The position numbers and the translations under genes were made by a program. Shown in pieces: positions 1 through 10,104 of a DNA stretch of 64,000 nucleotides. Position 1 is the first letter of the stretch. The number at the start of each line of letters is the position of its first letter. The stretch is from contig JABXHY010000011.1 in NCBI GenBank assembly GCA_013373375.1, positions 24,323 through 88,322 on the forward strand, read 5' to 3'. The notes beneath the pieces are model-generated. The model searched no databases and had not been told where the DNA came from. It saw only the letters and a list, made by a program, of their open reading frames with translations. Origin of the DNA: Gammaproteobacteria bacterium (GTDB taxonomy: Bacteria; Pseudomonadota; Gammaproteobacteria; Enterobacterales; Kangiellaceae).

Positions 1-318
1 TGTTATTTTAGAAAAGGGTTTTTGGTTTGTTACTAGAAAAAGTTTTGCGAATTCGTAAGTACCGTGTATAAGCCCGTGTTGAGCAATCTTTAAAAAGTTG
101 TCCTGCACATAATTAACTTCTTTAACCGTCTGACTGTAAATCAACTGTAGTTTATTAAGAGTTAGGTGTGCAGGTAAAAAGCCATTATTCGCGGCACGTT
201 TCAACCAGTATTGGGCTTGGTTTGGATCACTATCCAGCAACAATTGACTTAATTGATATTGAGCTTGAACATTATCGTTGTTTGCTAGACTAGTTAAATA
301 ATCGATATTAGCTTTCAT
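1..318 (-). CDS. Sel1/TPR-like repeat protein, N-terminal part (runs off the left edge)
   Basis: The reverse strand is open from an ATG at 318 to the window edge (106 codons, no stop), starting MKANIDYLTSLANND. The stretch QAQYWLKRAANNGFLPAHLTL has the alternating small/aromatic pattern of Sel1-like solenoid repeats (inference from pattern, not a search). The start overlaps the 3' end of the upstream sulfotransferase gene by 11 bases, so the two are probably translated from one message. The remaining domain lies outside the window. In related clusters such repeats often precede an oxygenase domain, but nothing here proves that. Confidence 0.6.
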   Translation of the reverse strand, partial: MKANIDYLTSLANNDNVQAQYQLSQLLLDSDPNQAQYWLKRAANNGFLPAHLTLNKLQLIYSQTVKEVNYVQDNFLKIAQHGLIHGTYEFAKLFLVTNQKPFSKIT

Positions 319-1732
319 TTAGTTCGGGTAGATCTTTTAAAGCACTATATCTCAGGTATCGGCTTTTTGATGTTTTGTAAACACCTTGTCGGACTTGCCA
401 AAGGCTTGGGGTATTGACAGCCGATTTATTATTTTCATTGCCTAAAATATCATCTTTTTTGATGCCTAAAAATTCTGAAATATTATGCAAGCATTGTTCT
501 TTATCGTTCACTAAGTCTTCGTATTTTAAAATATAAATGTCATCTGCAAACACTTGCTTCCATTTTTCTATTGCAGACAAAGCAAATTTATAGGTGGCAA
601 TTATGTCGTCAACTTTGTTGGTAAAGGACTGCGGACTACTAAAGTGTTCGAAAAATATTGATGCAGTTACGTCTCTATAATCGCGCTGTAAAAAAATAAC
701 TTTGCCCTTGGAAAACATCTGTTTGAAAAAGCCTATATTCATGTAGTTCGCAGGCACTTTATTAATTATTCGCTTACCTTTCGCGGCGCCTAACTGACTG
801 TAATAAAAGCTATAACCTTCAGCTGCTTTGTTAAGCTGTTCAACGCTGGCGTTAATTGAGTTCTCGAAAATCGAATTATGAAGTCCGTATTGAATTGAAA
901 ATTCTAAAGAAGGTGATTCACCACTTTGTTGATAACTTGGATGACTCGAAATGATTTGTTCCGTCAGAGTGGTTCCGCTTCGAGGCATTCCAACAATCAA
1001 TAAGTGTTCTTCTTCAGATGTCGAAGTGTTGAATTTTTCTTTATATTTTTCTACCACTTCTAATCTTTTGGCTGGAATATCCAATCCTGGAAAGGGGCTT
1101 AACGAATTAAATAAATCATTTGCCTCTTTCGCTGCTTCCCAAGCCTTATCGTATTCTTTTAAATCGTTGTAAATTTTTGCTATGGCTTTGTTGAGTTTTA
1201 TCAAACTGTCGTTATCTTTTGCATTAGGTTTTGCTTTTTCTAGCTGCTCAAGCAATGGATAGTCGTCTTTTTCGAATTTTCGACATTTTGAGAGGCCATG
1301 TGCAGCGATACCTAATGTCGGGTTTAATTCTAATGCTTTCCGAAAAAGCCTTTCTGCTTCGTCGAACTCCCCTAGACCGCTGTAGCACGACGCTACTGTA
1401 TTGAGCGCACCTGCGTTTGAGTCAAACTTACCTTTGTTCAGCTCAAAAATTTGTTTCGCATTTTCGTAATCGTTACAAAAAAGGTAAGCGGTTGCTAAAT
1501 GGTATTTTAATTTCAGGTCTTCAGGTTCTTTGTCGCTGAGCTTTTTTAAAATTTTAACAGAATAAGACATTCCGCCGAGTTCTAGACTAAGCTGAGCGAG
1601 CCTAAGGCAATCGAGTTTGTCTGAGGGTATGTTTTCTGCATAAGTAGCTATCAAATCGAGAGCTTTGTCAATTTGAGTGGTATTAGTGTACTGCAACAAC
1701 TGTTGTATATCTGATTTAAACTTGCTATCCAT
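308..1732 (-). CDS. TPR-containing sulfotransferase family protein
   Basis: This 474-residue protein has an N-terminal TPR solenoid (a clear unit is GEFDEAERLFRKALELNPTLG) and a C-terminal sulfotransferase domain. The PAPS 5'-phosphosulfate loop is LLIVGMPRSGTTLTEQI, and the region KVIFLQRDYRDVTAS fits the 3'-phosphate site of the fold. The family moves sulfate from PAPS to hydroxyl groups, and TPR versions may select protein or peptide substrates (inference). I start it at the ATG at 1732, which has an AGAGAG Shine-Dalgarno 8 bases upstream. The in-frame ATG at 1759 would add 9 residues and overlap the previous gene. It lies 16 bases after a 2-oxoglutarate oxygenase gene and overlaps the next gene, so it belongs to a three-gene operon on the reverse strand. 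Confidence 0.82.
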   Translation of the reverse strand: MDSKFKSDIQQLLQYTNTTQIDKALDLIATYAENIPSDKLDCLRLAQLSLELGGMSYSVKILKKLSDKEPEDLKLKYHLATAYLFCNDYENAKQIFELNKGKFDSNAGALNTVASCYSGLGEFDEAERLFRKALELNPTLGIAAHGLSKCRKFEKDDYPLLEQLEKAKPNAKDNDSLIKLNKAIAKIYNDLKEYDKAWEAAKEANDLFNSLSPFPGLDIPAKRLEVVEKYKEKFNTSTSEEEHLLIVGMPRSGTTLTEQIISSHPSYQQSGESPSLEFSIQYGLHNSIFENSINASVEQLNKAAEGYSFYYSQLGAAKGKRIINKVPANYMNIGFFKQMFSKGKVIFLQRDYRDVTASIFFEHFSSPQSFTNKVDDIIATYKFALSAIEKWKQVFADDIYILKYEDLVNDKEQCLHNISEFLGIKKDDILGNENNKSAVNTPSLWQVRQGVYKTSKSRYLRYSALKDLPELNES

Positions 1733-1748
1733 TAGTACTCTCTGGAAT

Positions 1749-2408
1749 TTAAAATACAAACTCTAAATTGTTTTTGGCCAGACTTATATCAAAAGCGATG
1801 ATTATTCTGGGCTCTGAGCTTTTTACAGGGTGCACATAATGCATGTGATAGGGCGGAAAAAGCAAGAGCTTACCGGCTTGTGGCTGTATTCTTTTACTTG
1901 CTGAATACCCATGATGCATTGATATTGGTAGAGGATTCATGAATTCGATTTCGCCTGCTGGAGACTGTTCCTCTGGAACATTTACATAATACACACCGCT
2001 GATTAAGTTGCCGTTCGTTGGATGGCAATGTGGTCGCTGCCAATCACCGTTGCGAAGTACATTCGCCCATCCAAGCGGACTAAGTCTAATTTGGCTGCTC
2101 TTTTCCTTGAAAGTTTCTTCAATGTATTTCTTAGCCGCAGGCTCAATAATATTTTGATAAAGAGTTAAAAATTCTGGGTTTTGAAGTTGAAATATATTGA
2201 GTCTTTGTGAGGTTTGATAGCCGCCTGCTGTGGCGATTGCTCCATCTTTTGAGGCATTTTGTGGCGTATTTTTAAACTCACGCTCCATACCGAGTATCAC
2301 TTTCGAGAGCCGCTGATTCAGTGTCTCGATATTATTATATTGCCGAGTCAGTACGTTGACCGGAAAGTGAGCCGTAATTTCGTCTGACTTAAAAGAAATA
2401 TCTGTCAT
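1749..2408 (-). CDS. putative 2OG-Fe(II) oxygenase (TIGR02466/PF13759-like)
   Basis: This 219-residue cytoplasmic protein carries the jelly-roll signature of putative 2-oxoglutarate/Fe(II) oxygenases. RPHCHPTNGNLISGVYYVNV supplies the first metal histidine region. YHMHYVHPVKSSEPRIIIAFD supplies the distal His and the 2OG-binding Arg. Members of this family are commonly encoded beside TPR-sulfotransferases, as here. The hydroxylation substrate is unknown. It is the first gene of the reverse operon and is divergent from the S9 peptidase; the 156-base gap between them (2409-2564) must hold both promoters. Confidence 0.8.
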   Translation of the reverse strand: MTDISFKSDEITAHFPVNVLTRQYNNIETLNQRLSKVILGMEREFKNTPQNASKDGAIATAGGYQTSQRLNIFQLQNPEFLTLYQNIIEPAAKKYIEETFKEKSSQIRLSPLGWANVLRNGDWQRPHCHPTNGNLISGVYYVNVPEEQSPAGEIEFMNPLPISMHHGYSASKRIQPQAGKLLLFPPYHMHYVHPVKSSEPRIIIAFDISLAKNNLEFVF

Positions 2409-2564
2409 AAACTCGCATCTTTTCAGAGTAAATTTTCAGTAATGTCACAGTTAAGTATAAAAATTGTTCAGCTGTAACCTAGGTAATCTTACCATCTGGA
2501 TTCTATCACAAACCGTGGTATGCTTGGTCGACAAAGATATTAGGGTAAAAAACAAAGGACATTA

Positions 2565-4514
2565 ATGATGTTAGTCAACAAATTGAAGAGATTGACGCTT
2601 TTATTCGTTGCCATCGCTAGCCTTAGCGTAGTAGCGGCTGAAAAAAAGTACACAGTGAAAGATTTTGCAAAACGCTACGAATATACCGGTGCAGCCTTAT
2701 CTCCTGACGGTAAATATGTCGCCTTTGTGGTTCCAGATGGTACGACCTCTCAAGGTTACATAAAAAACAAAATTGCAGTTCTTGATTTAGAAACTAGAAA
2801 GCCAACCACGGTTGCTGCAGTGCCAGGAGACCAAACTGCACTTAATGTAATGTGGCTGAACGATAATCGTTTTATGTTTAGAGCAGGGCTTCAGTTAGGT
2901 TATGACGCTCAACCAAAATTAGAAGCGGATTTTTATGCGATGGACGCCGATGGTGGCGACCGAAAAATTATTTATGGTCCCGGTGTTGAGGCACAAGCCA
3001 GTAAAGCGAGCCGAGTAGTAAGAGATTCAGTTGGTGGATATGTGGCCGATGTGATGTACGACGATGACAAACACATCATTGTGGCAAAGTTTACTGGAGA
3101 ATTGGTTAAGCTAAACATTTATACAGGAGCCCAATATCCAGTTGATCGTTTGCCTCCAAATGCTCGTGGTGCAGTCTTGGACAAAAACGGCCAACCTTTG
3201 TACGCATCTGGTCAAAGTGACTACAACGACACCATCGTGTATAAAAAAGGTAATGATGGTTGGGAAAGAGTTGCTGAGTTTAAGCAGACCGAAAATGCAT
3301 GGACACCACTAGCTGTCCACGAGGACGGAGAAAGAGTCTACGTTTCGTCGGAAAAGATGGGTAAAACCACTGCACTAGCAATTTGGAACCCAAAAAACGA
3401 TAAAACAGAATTGGTGTACAGCCATCCATTTGTCGACCATAGTCGAATTTGGAGTCAAGATGGGCGAACTTTATTGGGCGTAGAAGCTGAACCTGGCTAT
3501 CTTGAATATAAAATGCTGAATACTGAACATAAAGACGGGAAAGTATGGAAAATTTTGACCGATAGTTTTCCAAAGTATCGTATTAATGTTTTAGATATCA
3601 CTACCGACGGAGATTTGGCTCTATTTCAACTATCAGACGCTACTAATCCGGGCGACTATTATTTATTTGATATGAAGTCGAAAAAAGCTGAGTTCTTAGT
3701 GTCTCAGGCCAGTTGGTTAGATCCAAATGATATGGCAGATAAAAAACCAATTGAATATAAAACTCGGGATGGCTTAACAGTCAGAGGATATCTAACCCTT
3801 CCAAAAGGAAAAGAAGCGAAAAATTTGCCTTTAGTTGTACAAGTCCATGGTGGTCCTCACGGTCCTCGTGATCAATATGCTTTCGAACCTGATGTGCAGT
3901 GGATGGCTTATAACGGATATGCTGTGTTACAAGTTAATTACCGAGGTTCCGGCGGTTACGGTAAGGCATTTGAGAGAATGGGCCATCGCAAGTGGGGGCG
4001 TGAAATGCAGGACGACGTGACTGACGCCACTAAGTGGGCGATTGACCAAGGTATAGCGGATAAAGATCGTGTTTGTATCGCTGGAGCTAGCTATGGTGGA
4101 TACGCAACCAGTATGGGGTTGGTTCGTGAACCAGAGCTATACCAATGTGGTATTGGCGGCGTTGGTGTATACGACCTTACATTAATGTATGAAAAAGGCG
4201 ATATTCAAAGAAGAACGTCTGGTGAAAAATACTTACAAATGGTGTTAGGTGAAAATGAGAAAGAATTAAAAGCAAACTCTGCCGTTTATAATGCTGATAA
4301 AATTACCAAGCCAGTATTCTTATGGCAAGGAGCTCAAGACGAACGTGTGCCAGACGCTCATTACTATGCATTTGCAGAAGCATTAAAGAAAGCCGGTAAA
4401 GAAGTCGAGCTTCTAATTAAGGATGATGAGGGCCATGGATTTGTCGAAGCTGAAAATAGAGAAGAGCTTTTTAGTAAAATGCTCGCATTCCTAGACAAAC
4501 ATATTGGTAAATAA
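2565..4514 (+). CDS. secreted S9 family (prolyl oligopeptidase-type) peptidase
   Basis: This 649-residue protein starts with a signal peptide (about residues 1-24, ending SLSVVAA). A beta-propeller region follows, then a C-terminal alpha/beta hydrolase domain. The catalytic triad can be read directly: Ser509 in GASYGGY, Asp592 in QGAQDERVP and His624 in DEGHGF. PLVVQVHGGPHGPRDQ is the oxyanion region typical of the S9C acylaminoacyl-peptidase group. It probably degrades oligopeptides in the periplasm. The ATG at 2565 has AAAGGA five bases upstream and a second ATG follows directly. A strong terminator lies 18 bases after the stop, so the gene is probably monocistronic. Confidence 0.92.
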   Translation: MMLVNKLKRLTLLFVAIASLSVVAAEKKYTVKDFAKRYEYTGAALSPDGKYVAFVVPDGTTSQGYIKNKIAVLDLETRKPTTVAAVPGDQTALNVMWLNDNRFMFRAGLQLGYDAQPKLEADFYAMDADGGDRKIIYGPGVEAQASKASRVVRDSVGGYVADVMYDDDKHIIVAKFTGELVKLNIYTGAQYPVDRLPPNARGAVLDKNGQPLYASGQSDYNDTIVYKKGNDGWERVAEFKQTENAWTPLAVHEDGERVYVSSEKMGKTTALAIWNPKNDKTELVYSHPFVDHSRIWSQDGRTLLGVEAEPGYLEYKMLNTEHKDGKVWKILTDSFPKYRINVLDITTDGDLALFQLSDATNPGDYYLFDMKSKKAEFLVSQASWLDPNDMADKKPIEYKTRDGLTVRGYLTLPKGKEAKNLPLVVQVHGGPHGPRDQYAFEPDVQWMAYNGYAVLQVNYRGSGGYGKAFERMGHRKWGREMQDDVTDATKWAIDQGIADKDRVCIAGASYGGYATSMGLVREPELYQCGIGGVGVYDLTLMYEKGDIQRRTSGEKYLQMVLGENEKELKANSAVYNADKITKPVFLWQGAQDERVPDAHYYAFAEALKKAGKEVELLIKDDEGHGFVEAENREELFSKMLAFLDKHIGK

Positions 4515-4532
4515 ACTTTTTTTATTAAACTA

Positions 4533-4556
4533 AAAGGGCCTTAGGGCCCTTTTTTA
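4533..4556 (+). terminator. Rho-independent terminator after the S9 peptidase
   Basis: A perfect 8-bp stem (AAAGGGCC at 4533-4540, GGCCCTTT at 4545-4552) with a TTAG loop runs into a T tract. It separates the S9 peptidase from the TPR-hydroxylase gene. Confidence 0.9.
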
Positions 4557-4628
4557 TTGCCAAAAAAATTTGCGTATTTCAATAGAATCCATATCATGGG
4601 GGCACTTTAATCAATTTATGACTGTAAC

Positions 4629-5840
4629 ATGGAAAACCAACAAGAAATGAACTCAGAGTTATTGCCTGAGCTGCACCCTGAGCTAAATCCTATTAGAGAA
4701 TTATTACAAAATCAGAAAGCCAAACAAGCTGAATCTGACCTCAAGTCGATACTGAAAGCTGAGCCCGATAACGTTCCTGCGCTAAGACTTCTAGCGGTAG
4801 CTTATAAAAATCAAAAGAAACTCGATAAATTTTTGAAAACGCTTAAGAAAACGTATGAATGCTCCCAAGATATTTCCGACTTTGAACTTTATGTATTTGA
4901 GTTACTTAAGTCCAAAGCATTTAGTGAGGCTACAGTTTTAAAACAAAAAGCGATGACAAGTCCTGATTATAAAAATCAGTTACTTAAATTAATTCGTGAT
5001 GAAAATGTAATTGCAGTTAACAATCATAATTTCTATTTAAGCTATACATTAAATGAAATTAAAAAATTGCTCGATAACCAAGCGGCTAAGCTCGGTCCGC
5101 TTTCTGACGAGCAGAAAGCAAGAATTCGTTGGTTCAATGATAATTTATTTAATACAAAAGCGTATCAAAGCGAATTAAAAAGCTTTTTACATCGCCCCAG
5201 TTATATTTTTTATCCTGGGCTTGAGCAGGCACCTTACACTGAGCTCGAATCTGTCATCAAAGTAGATAATTATCAAGATGCTTTGGAGTCAATTAGAAAA
5301 GAAGCTCTCAAGCTACTTAACTCGAATGAGGTTGAGCCTTACATAAGCCAAACTGCCACTCCGCCGAAAGAATTACTAGGTCTCAAGGGCAGTTTGAATT
5401 GGTCAAGCCTGACAATTCTTGAAGGCGGACAATTGAAATTAGCAGAAGGGAATGCATTAGTAGACTTAGTTAATGATCTGTTCGATGTAGCTGACTGCAA
5501 ACCCTTAGCTCCTGAAATGATGCTTTCGGTATTACAGCCTGGGACTCATATTGCTCCTCACCATGGTCTTACCAATTTGAAACAAACCTTGCATATTCCA
5601 ATTACCATTCCAGAAGGCAATGTGAAAATAAAAGTTTGTGGTATGGAGAAGGAGTGGCAACTCGATAAGCCTTTGGTTTTTGATGATAGCTTCTTGCATG
5701 AGGCGTGGAATAAGTCGAATGAGGCAAGAGTAGTGCTAATTGTTGATATTTGGCATCCTGACTTAACCGAACAAGAAAGAGTCTTTTTATCGATGGCAAT
5801 GCCAGTGCTTGATCAATGGCACAAGGCGACTCAACTATAA
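4629..5840 (+). CDS. TPR protein with aspartyl/asparaginyl beta-hydroxylase domain
   Basis: This 403-residue protein has an N-terminal TPR-like helical half (about residues 15-150). The C-terminal half matches the Asp/Asn beta-hydroxylase family (PF05118). LQPGTHIAPHHGLTNLKQTL holds the first Fe(II) His and the conserved region after it. VFDDSFLHEAWNKS gives the second His. EARVVLIVDIWHPDL gives the 2OG-binding Arg and the family tail WHPDL. These enzymes hydroxylate side chains of proteins or peptides; the target here is unknown. No good Shine-Dalgarno precedes the ATG, and a later in-frame ATG (residue 7) is possible. The next oxygenase gene starts 6 bases after the stop. Confidence 0.82.
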   Translation: MENQQEMNSELLPELHPELNPIRELLQNQKAKQAESDLKSILKAEPDNVPALRLLAVAYKNQKKLDKFLKTLKKTYECSQDISDFELYVFELLKSKAFSEATVLKQKAMTSPDYKNQLLKLIRDENVIAVNNHNFYLSYTLNEIKKLLDNQAAKLGPLSDEQKARIRWFNDNLFNTKAYQSELKSFLHRPSYIFYPGLEQAPYTELESVIKVDNYQDALESIRKEALKLLNSNEVEPYISQTATPPKELLGLKGSLNWSSLTILEGGQLKLAEGNALVDLVNDLFDVADCKPLAPEMMLSVLQPGTHIAPHHGLTNLKQTLHIPITIPEGNVKIKVCGMEKEWQLDKPLVFDDSFLHEAWNKSNEARVVLIVDIWHPDLTEQERVFLSMAMPVLDQWHKATQL

Positions 5841-5846
5841 AGCGCC

Positions 5847-6557
5847 ATGGTTTTGGTGAATCAAAGTTTACGCATAAATGAGTTATCGGCTCTATTAAAA
5901 GCTGAAGGCAGAATTCGAGTGCCTCAGTTTTTAGTAACCGATTTTGCTATAGCGCTTCAACAGTCAATGGCAAACTCAACTCCGTGGGAGCTCGCTTATT
6001 ACGATCAACTTGATGATCGGCCTAAAAAATTATTGCCTGAAGAGTATCAGCAAAAAAAATTGGACTGGAATGAATTCCTGACCAGTCGCGTCTACCCGAA
6101 AGATGCCCAATACGGATTTATCTATGAAAGTTATATGATAGTCACAGCTTATCTGGAAGGTCGTGACAAAGGTCATCCACTTCATGGTTTTTTAGAGTTT
6201 TTGAATCATCCATCGACATTAAATTTATTCAGGAAAATGACCGGCTCCGACGCTATTGTGAAAATAGACGCGCAGGCAACGCATTATCGTGGGGGACACT
6301 TTTTAAGACAGCACAATGACTCAGACTCGGGTAAGGGGCGATTGTTTGCGTATGTTCTAAACTTATGTCCGCAGTGGTCGGCAGACTTTGGAGGCCTTTT
6401 GCATTTTGTGAAACATAACGAAGTTGTCGATACTTATGTTCCAAGCTTTAATACCTTAAATATTTTTTCTGTACCTCAAGAACACTTTGTATCGCCCGTG
6501 GCTACTTTCTGCACTGAGGGACGCTATAGTATTACGGGTTGGATGTACTCAAAATAA
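5847..6557 (+). CDS. 2OG-Fe(II) oxygenase (prolyl-hydroxylase-like)
   Basis: This 236-residue protein shows the HxD...H...R set of Fe(II)/2-oxoglutarate dioxygenases. HND in GGHFLRQHNDSD holds the first two metal ligands. The distal His is in VPQEHFVSPV and the Arg in EGRYSITGWM. WSADFGGLLHF is typical of the prolyl 4-hydroxylase/COG3751-type group. The gene begins 6 bases after the TPR-hydroxylase stop, so the two are one transcription unit. Substrate unknown. Together with the gene at 1749-2408, three different oxygenase folds flank one peptidase. Confidence 0.85.
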   Translation: MVLVNQSLRINELSALLKAEGRIRVPQFLVTDFAIALQQSMANSTPWELAYYDQLDDRPKKLLPEEYQQKKLDWNEFLTSRVYPKDAQYGFIYESYMIVTAYLEGRDKGHPLHGFLEFLNHPSTLNLFRKMTGSDAIVKIDAQATHYRGGHFLRQHNDSDSGKGRLFAYVLNLCPQWSADFGGLLHFVKHNEVVDTYVPSFNTLNIFSVPQEHFVSPVATFCTEGRYSITGWMYSK

Positions 6558-6650
6558 AGTCGTTCTGACTTACGCTTCTCGACTCAATTAATCAATGAAG
6601 CACAATTTCCTCGAGGTTTACTCGAAGCTCTTCAGCGAGTTCCGTCTGAG

Positions 6651-7334
6651 TTAGTGGAACATCCATTGCCATACAATCGCATGATTCAGGCTTAGAACTT
6701 CGGCGTAGGGTAAAAACTGGTACTTATCAGATTCAAGCTTTGGTAGAAGGGCGATCATATTTTTTTTAAGTTGCACTGTCATTGCATCTGCAATAACGAT
6801 ATTACCTACCTCAGCTGAAAGGATTTTTGAGTCAAATTTTGGATACAGAGCTGAAGAATTCAGGGCAAAATCATCCAATAACACCTGATTCATTAATACA
6901 GCTTCTGCAGTTGCTCCTTTGTCATTTGGGCCACTCATTACCGCAAGTGGTAAATTCGTTTTTTTATGCAAATATGCCGAGTACCTAAGTAGCTCAAGTG
7001 TTTTTTGATTAACGGTATCTGTGAATTCATATTCAGGTGCTTTTTTCTTTCTTCCAGCCCCAACAACGATAATTTGTGGAATATCTTCAGTCGAATAATT
7101 ACTCGCGTGCATTTGTTTAATTTCGTACAGGCTCGGAGGCTCATTTTCCGGTAGCAGGGCAGCTAATGATTGACTGATAGATGGCGTACTAAACGCATAG
7201 AGGCTCGTTGCCGAAATGATTAAAAGTGATCGAGCGGTACGTCGGTATGACTTCCAGATTACCCACGCGACTAATGCTAAAAACAAATTTAGCCCTGGAG
7301 GTAATAGCAAAGAGCCGACGATTTCTTCGAACAT
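6651..7334 (-). CDS. DUF218 (YdcF/ElyC-like) membrane protein, atypical
   Basis: This 227-residue protein begins with two hydrophobic segments (about residues 5-24 and 35-50). A soluble domain follows with IIVVGAGRKKKAPEY and MSGPNDKGATAEAVLM, like the start of DUF218 domains. These domains occur in proteins linked to envelope biogenesis (ElyC) and in YdcF. The usual acidic/Ser-Asn-Thr-x-Glu-Asn stretch that should follow is not recognisable; the corresponding part reads FDSKILSAEVGNIVIADAMT. The protein may therefore be diverged or inactive. It converges with the oxygenase gene and its 5' end faces leuS. Confidence 0.55.
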   Translation of the reverse strand: MFEEIVGSLLLPPGLNLFLALVAWVIWKSYRRTARSLLIISATSLYAFSTPSISQSLAALLPENEPPSLYEIKQMHASNYSTEDIPQIIVVGAGRKKKAPEYEFTDTVNQKTLELLRYSAYLHKKTNLPLAVMSGPNDKGATAEAVLMNQVLLDDFALNSSALYPKFDSKILSAEVGNIVIADAMTVQLKKNMIALLPKLESDKYQFLPYAEVLSLNHAIVWQWMFH

Positions 7335-7506
7335 AGCTTAAATCCTTGCGTTGAGCGGCTGTTGAGGTTGTTGCTTAACAGCTTGCTGCGGTATCATTCG
7401 GGTTCTATTTAAAGCACGAATTGTAAAGCATTCTTGAAGCCGAATGAAATTATTCACTTACGCTGAGAGAACTCGCTATAGAGTCCCACTGGAGAGAACT
7501 GAGAAG

Positions 7507-10089
7507 ATGCAGGAACAGTACAGTCCGCAGCAGGTTGAACTAAACGTTCAAGCCTATTGGCAAAAAAATCAAGTATTTAAAGCTATTAAAGACGCCAGTC
7601 GGGAAAAATACTATTGCCTTTCAATGCTGCCATATCCTTCAGGTCGATTACATATGGGGCACGTTCGCAACTACACCATTGGTGATGTTATCTCAAGGTT
7701 TAAGCGGATGCAGGGCTTTAATGTTCTTCAGCCGATGGGTTGGGATGCATTTGGTCTTCCTGCAGAAAATGCTGCAATTAAAAACAAAGCACAACCGGCC
7801 GATTGGACTCGCGAAAATATTGCTTACATGAAAAAGCAATTAGAAAGTCTTGGATTTGCTTATGACTGGGATCGTGAAGTAACCACTTGTGAGCCATCCT
7901 ATTACAAGTGGGAGCAGTGGTTTTTCACGCAACTGGTGGAAAAAGGTTTAGCTTACAAAAAGCAATCCCAGGTCAACTGGTGCCCAAATGACGAAACGGT
8001 TCTTGCGAATGAGCAAGTGCACGACGGATGCTGCTGGCGATGTGATACCCCTGTTGTTAAAAAGGACATCGAGCAATGGTTTATTCGTATCACTGAATAC
8101 GCAGAAGAACTGTTGAACAGCATTGATGGATTAGATGGTTGGCCAGATAGCGTTAAAACTATGCAAAGAAACTGGATTGGCCGTTCTGAAGGCGTCAACA
8201 TGTCGTTTCAGGTCTTTGGAAGTGAAGACAAGATCGATATTTACACCACTCGACCAGATACTTTGATGGGCGTGACTTATCTCGCCGTAGCGGCGCAACA
8301 TCCACTAGCACTAAAAGCAGCGGATTCTAATCCCGAATTAACTGCATTTATTGCCGAGTGTAACCGCACGTCGACTGCTGAAGCAGATGTTGCGACCATG
8401 GAAAAAAAGGGAATGAAAACAGGCATCAAAGCAATTCATCCAGTAACGGGTGACGAAGTAGATGTTTGGGTTGCAAACTTTGTTTTGATGGATTACGGCT
8501 CGGGAGCCGTTATGGCAGTTCCAGGTCATGATCAACGTGATTGGGAGTTCGCTCATAAATATGATATCGCCATAAAGCAGGTCATCGAGCCATTGTCGGA
8601 AAGTGAGTCAACTTGCGATTTATCAAAAGAAGCCTTCGTTGAAAAAGGAAAATTGATTAACTCTGGTGAGTTTGATGGACTTACTTCTGAGCAAGCTCTG
8701 AATGAAATTGCAAACTGGTTAGAAGCTAAGGGCTTGGGCAGTAAGCAAGTCAATTATCGATTGCGTGATTGGGGGGTATCGCGTCAGCGGTATTGGGGGG
8801 CTCCGATACCGATGGTAAAACTTGATAGTGGTGAAATGGTTACCGCTAAAGAGTTTCCTGTGGAGTTACCAACGGATTTAGTGCTTGAAGGTGCTACTTC
8901 TCCACTATTAACTCACGAGAAATTTTTACAAACTCAGGTTGACGGAAAGCCGGGGCGTCGCGAAACCGATACATTTGATACCTTTATGGAGTCTAGTTGG
9001 TATTATGCTCGCTACACGACTCCTGATTCTGACGATGCAATGCTCGAGTCAGAGGAAGCTAATTACTGGTTGCCGGTCGATCAGTATATCGGTGGAATCG
9101 AGCACGCAACGATGCATCTTTTATACTTTAGGTTTTTCCATAAGTTAATGCGAGATGCGGGGCTAGTGAACAGCGATGAGCCAGCCAAAAGGTTGCTCAC
9201 ACAAGGTATGGTGTTGTCAGAAACTTTTTATCGCATCGAAAATGGTGCAAAAATTTATTTTTCACCTGAAGAAGTTGATGTCGAGAAAGATGATAAAGGA
9301 AAAGTCACTCGCGCTTATTTGAAGTCGACAAAAGAAGATATCCAGTTAGGCGGTATGGAAAAAATGTCTAAGTCGAAGCTCAATGGCGTCGATCCTCAAC
9401 ATTTAATAGACCAATATGGTGCTGATACAGCACGCTTATATACGATGTTCGCAGCGCCTCCTGAGCAGTCACTCGAGTGGCGTGAAGATGGTGTGCAAGG
9501 GGCTTATAAATTTTTGCGTAGAGTGTGGAAGCTAGTATTCGATCACTTAAATAATGGTGATGCAGAAGAGCTGGATATTAACTCTCTAAACGGCGAACAA
9601 AAACAAATTCGCCGTAAAACTCATGAAACCATTCAGAAAGTAACTGATGATATCGAGCGGCGCTATACTTTCAATACCGCAATAGCAGCTGTGATGGAAC
9701 TGTGTAATACACTTGGTCGTGCCGAACAATCGAGTGCACAAGATAAAGCAGTGGTAAGAGAAGGGCTTCAAGCTGTCGTGTTATTGCTGAGTCCGATTAC
9801 TCCGCATATTTGTCATGAACTTTGGCAGGTTATAGGCGATGGTACTCCTGTAATTGATGTACCCTGGCCAAAGTTTGATGCGAGTGCGCTTCAGCAGGAC
9901 GAGGTTGAGCTAGTGGTTCAAGTTAATGGGAAATTAAGAGCCAAAATTACCGTGGCGAAAGATTTAGCCAAAGATAAAGTCGAAAGTATTGCTCTTGCGG
10001 AAGAGAATGTTCAACGGTTTACTGAAGGGAAAACAGTTAGAAAAGTGATTGTTGTACCTGGTAAGCTGGTGAATATAGTCGTGAGCTAG
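7507..10089 (+). CDS. leuS: leucyl-tRNA synthetase
   Basis: This 860-residue class Ia synthetase charges tRNA-Leu in the cytoplasm. The HIGH-type motif is [15 protein letters not shown] near residue 45 and the KMSKS motif is in [17 protein letters not shown]. Between them lie the zinc-binding region ([21 protein letters not shown]) and the CP1 editing domain with [13 protein letters not shown] choose the ATG at 7507 ([11 protein letters not shown]), which matches the E. coli start and length. An upstream in-frame ATG at 7444 would add 21 residues not seen in the family. The leader contains two near-identical GAGAGAACT copies just before the start. It heads the block continuing into lptE and holA. 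Confidence 0.97.
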   Translation: MQEQYSPQQVELNVQAYWQKNQVFKAIKDASREKYYCLSMLPYPSGRLHMGHVRNYTIGDVISRFKRMQGFNVLQPMGWDAFGLPAENAAIKNKAQPADWTRENIAYMKKQLESLGFAYDWDREVTTCEPSYYKWEQWFFTQLVEKGLAYKKQSQVNWCPNDETVLANEQVHDGCCWRCDTPVVKKDIEQWFIRITEYAEELLNSIDGLDGWPDSVKTMQRNWIGRSEGVNMSFQVFGSEDKIDIYTTRPDTLMGVTYLAVAAQHPLALKAADSNPELTAFIAECNRTSTAEADVATMEKKGMKTGIKAIHPVTGDEVDVWVANFVLMDYGSGAVMAVPGHDQRDWEFAHKYDIAIKQVIEPLSESESTCDLSKEAFVEKGKLINSGEFDGLTSEQALNEIANWLEAKGLGSKQVNYRLRDWGVSRQRYWGAPIPMVKLDSGEMVTAKEFPVELPTDLVLEGATSPLLTHEKFLQTQVDGKPGRRETDTFDTFMESSWYYARYTTPDSDDAMLESEEANYWLPVDQYIGGIEHATMHLLYFRFFHKLMRDAGLVNSDEPAKRLLTQGMVLSETFYRIENGAKIYFSPEEVDVEKDDKGKVTRAYLKSTKEDIQLGGMEKMSKSKLNGVDPQHLIDQYGADTARLYTMFAAPPEQSLEWREDGVQGAYKFLRRVWKLVFDHLNNGDAEELDINSLNGEQKQIRRKTHETIQKVTDDIERRYTFNTAIAAVMELCNTLGRAEQSSAQDKAVVREGLQAVVLLLSPITPHICHELWQVIGDGTPVIDVPWPKFDASALQQDEVELVVQVNGKLRAKITVAKDLAKDKVESIALAEENVQRFTEGKTVRKVIVVPGKLVNIVVS

Positions 10090-10104
10090 CGAAGACAGAA
10101 TTAA

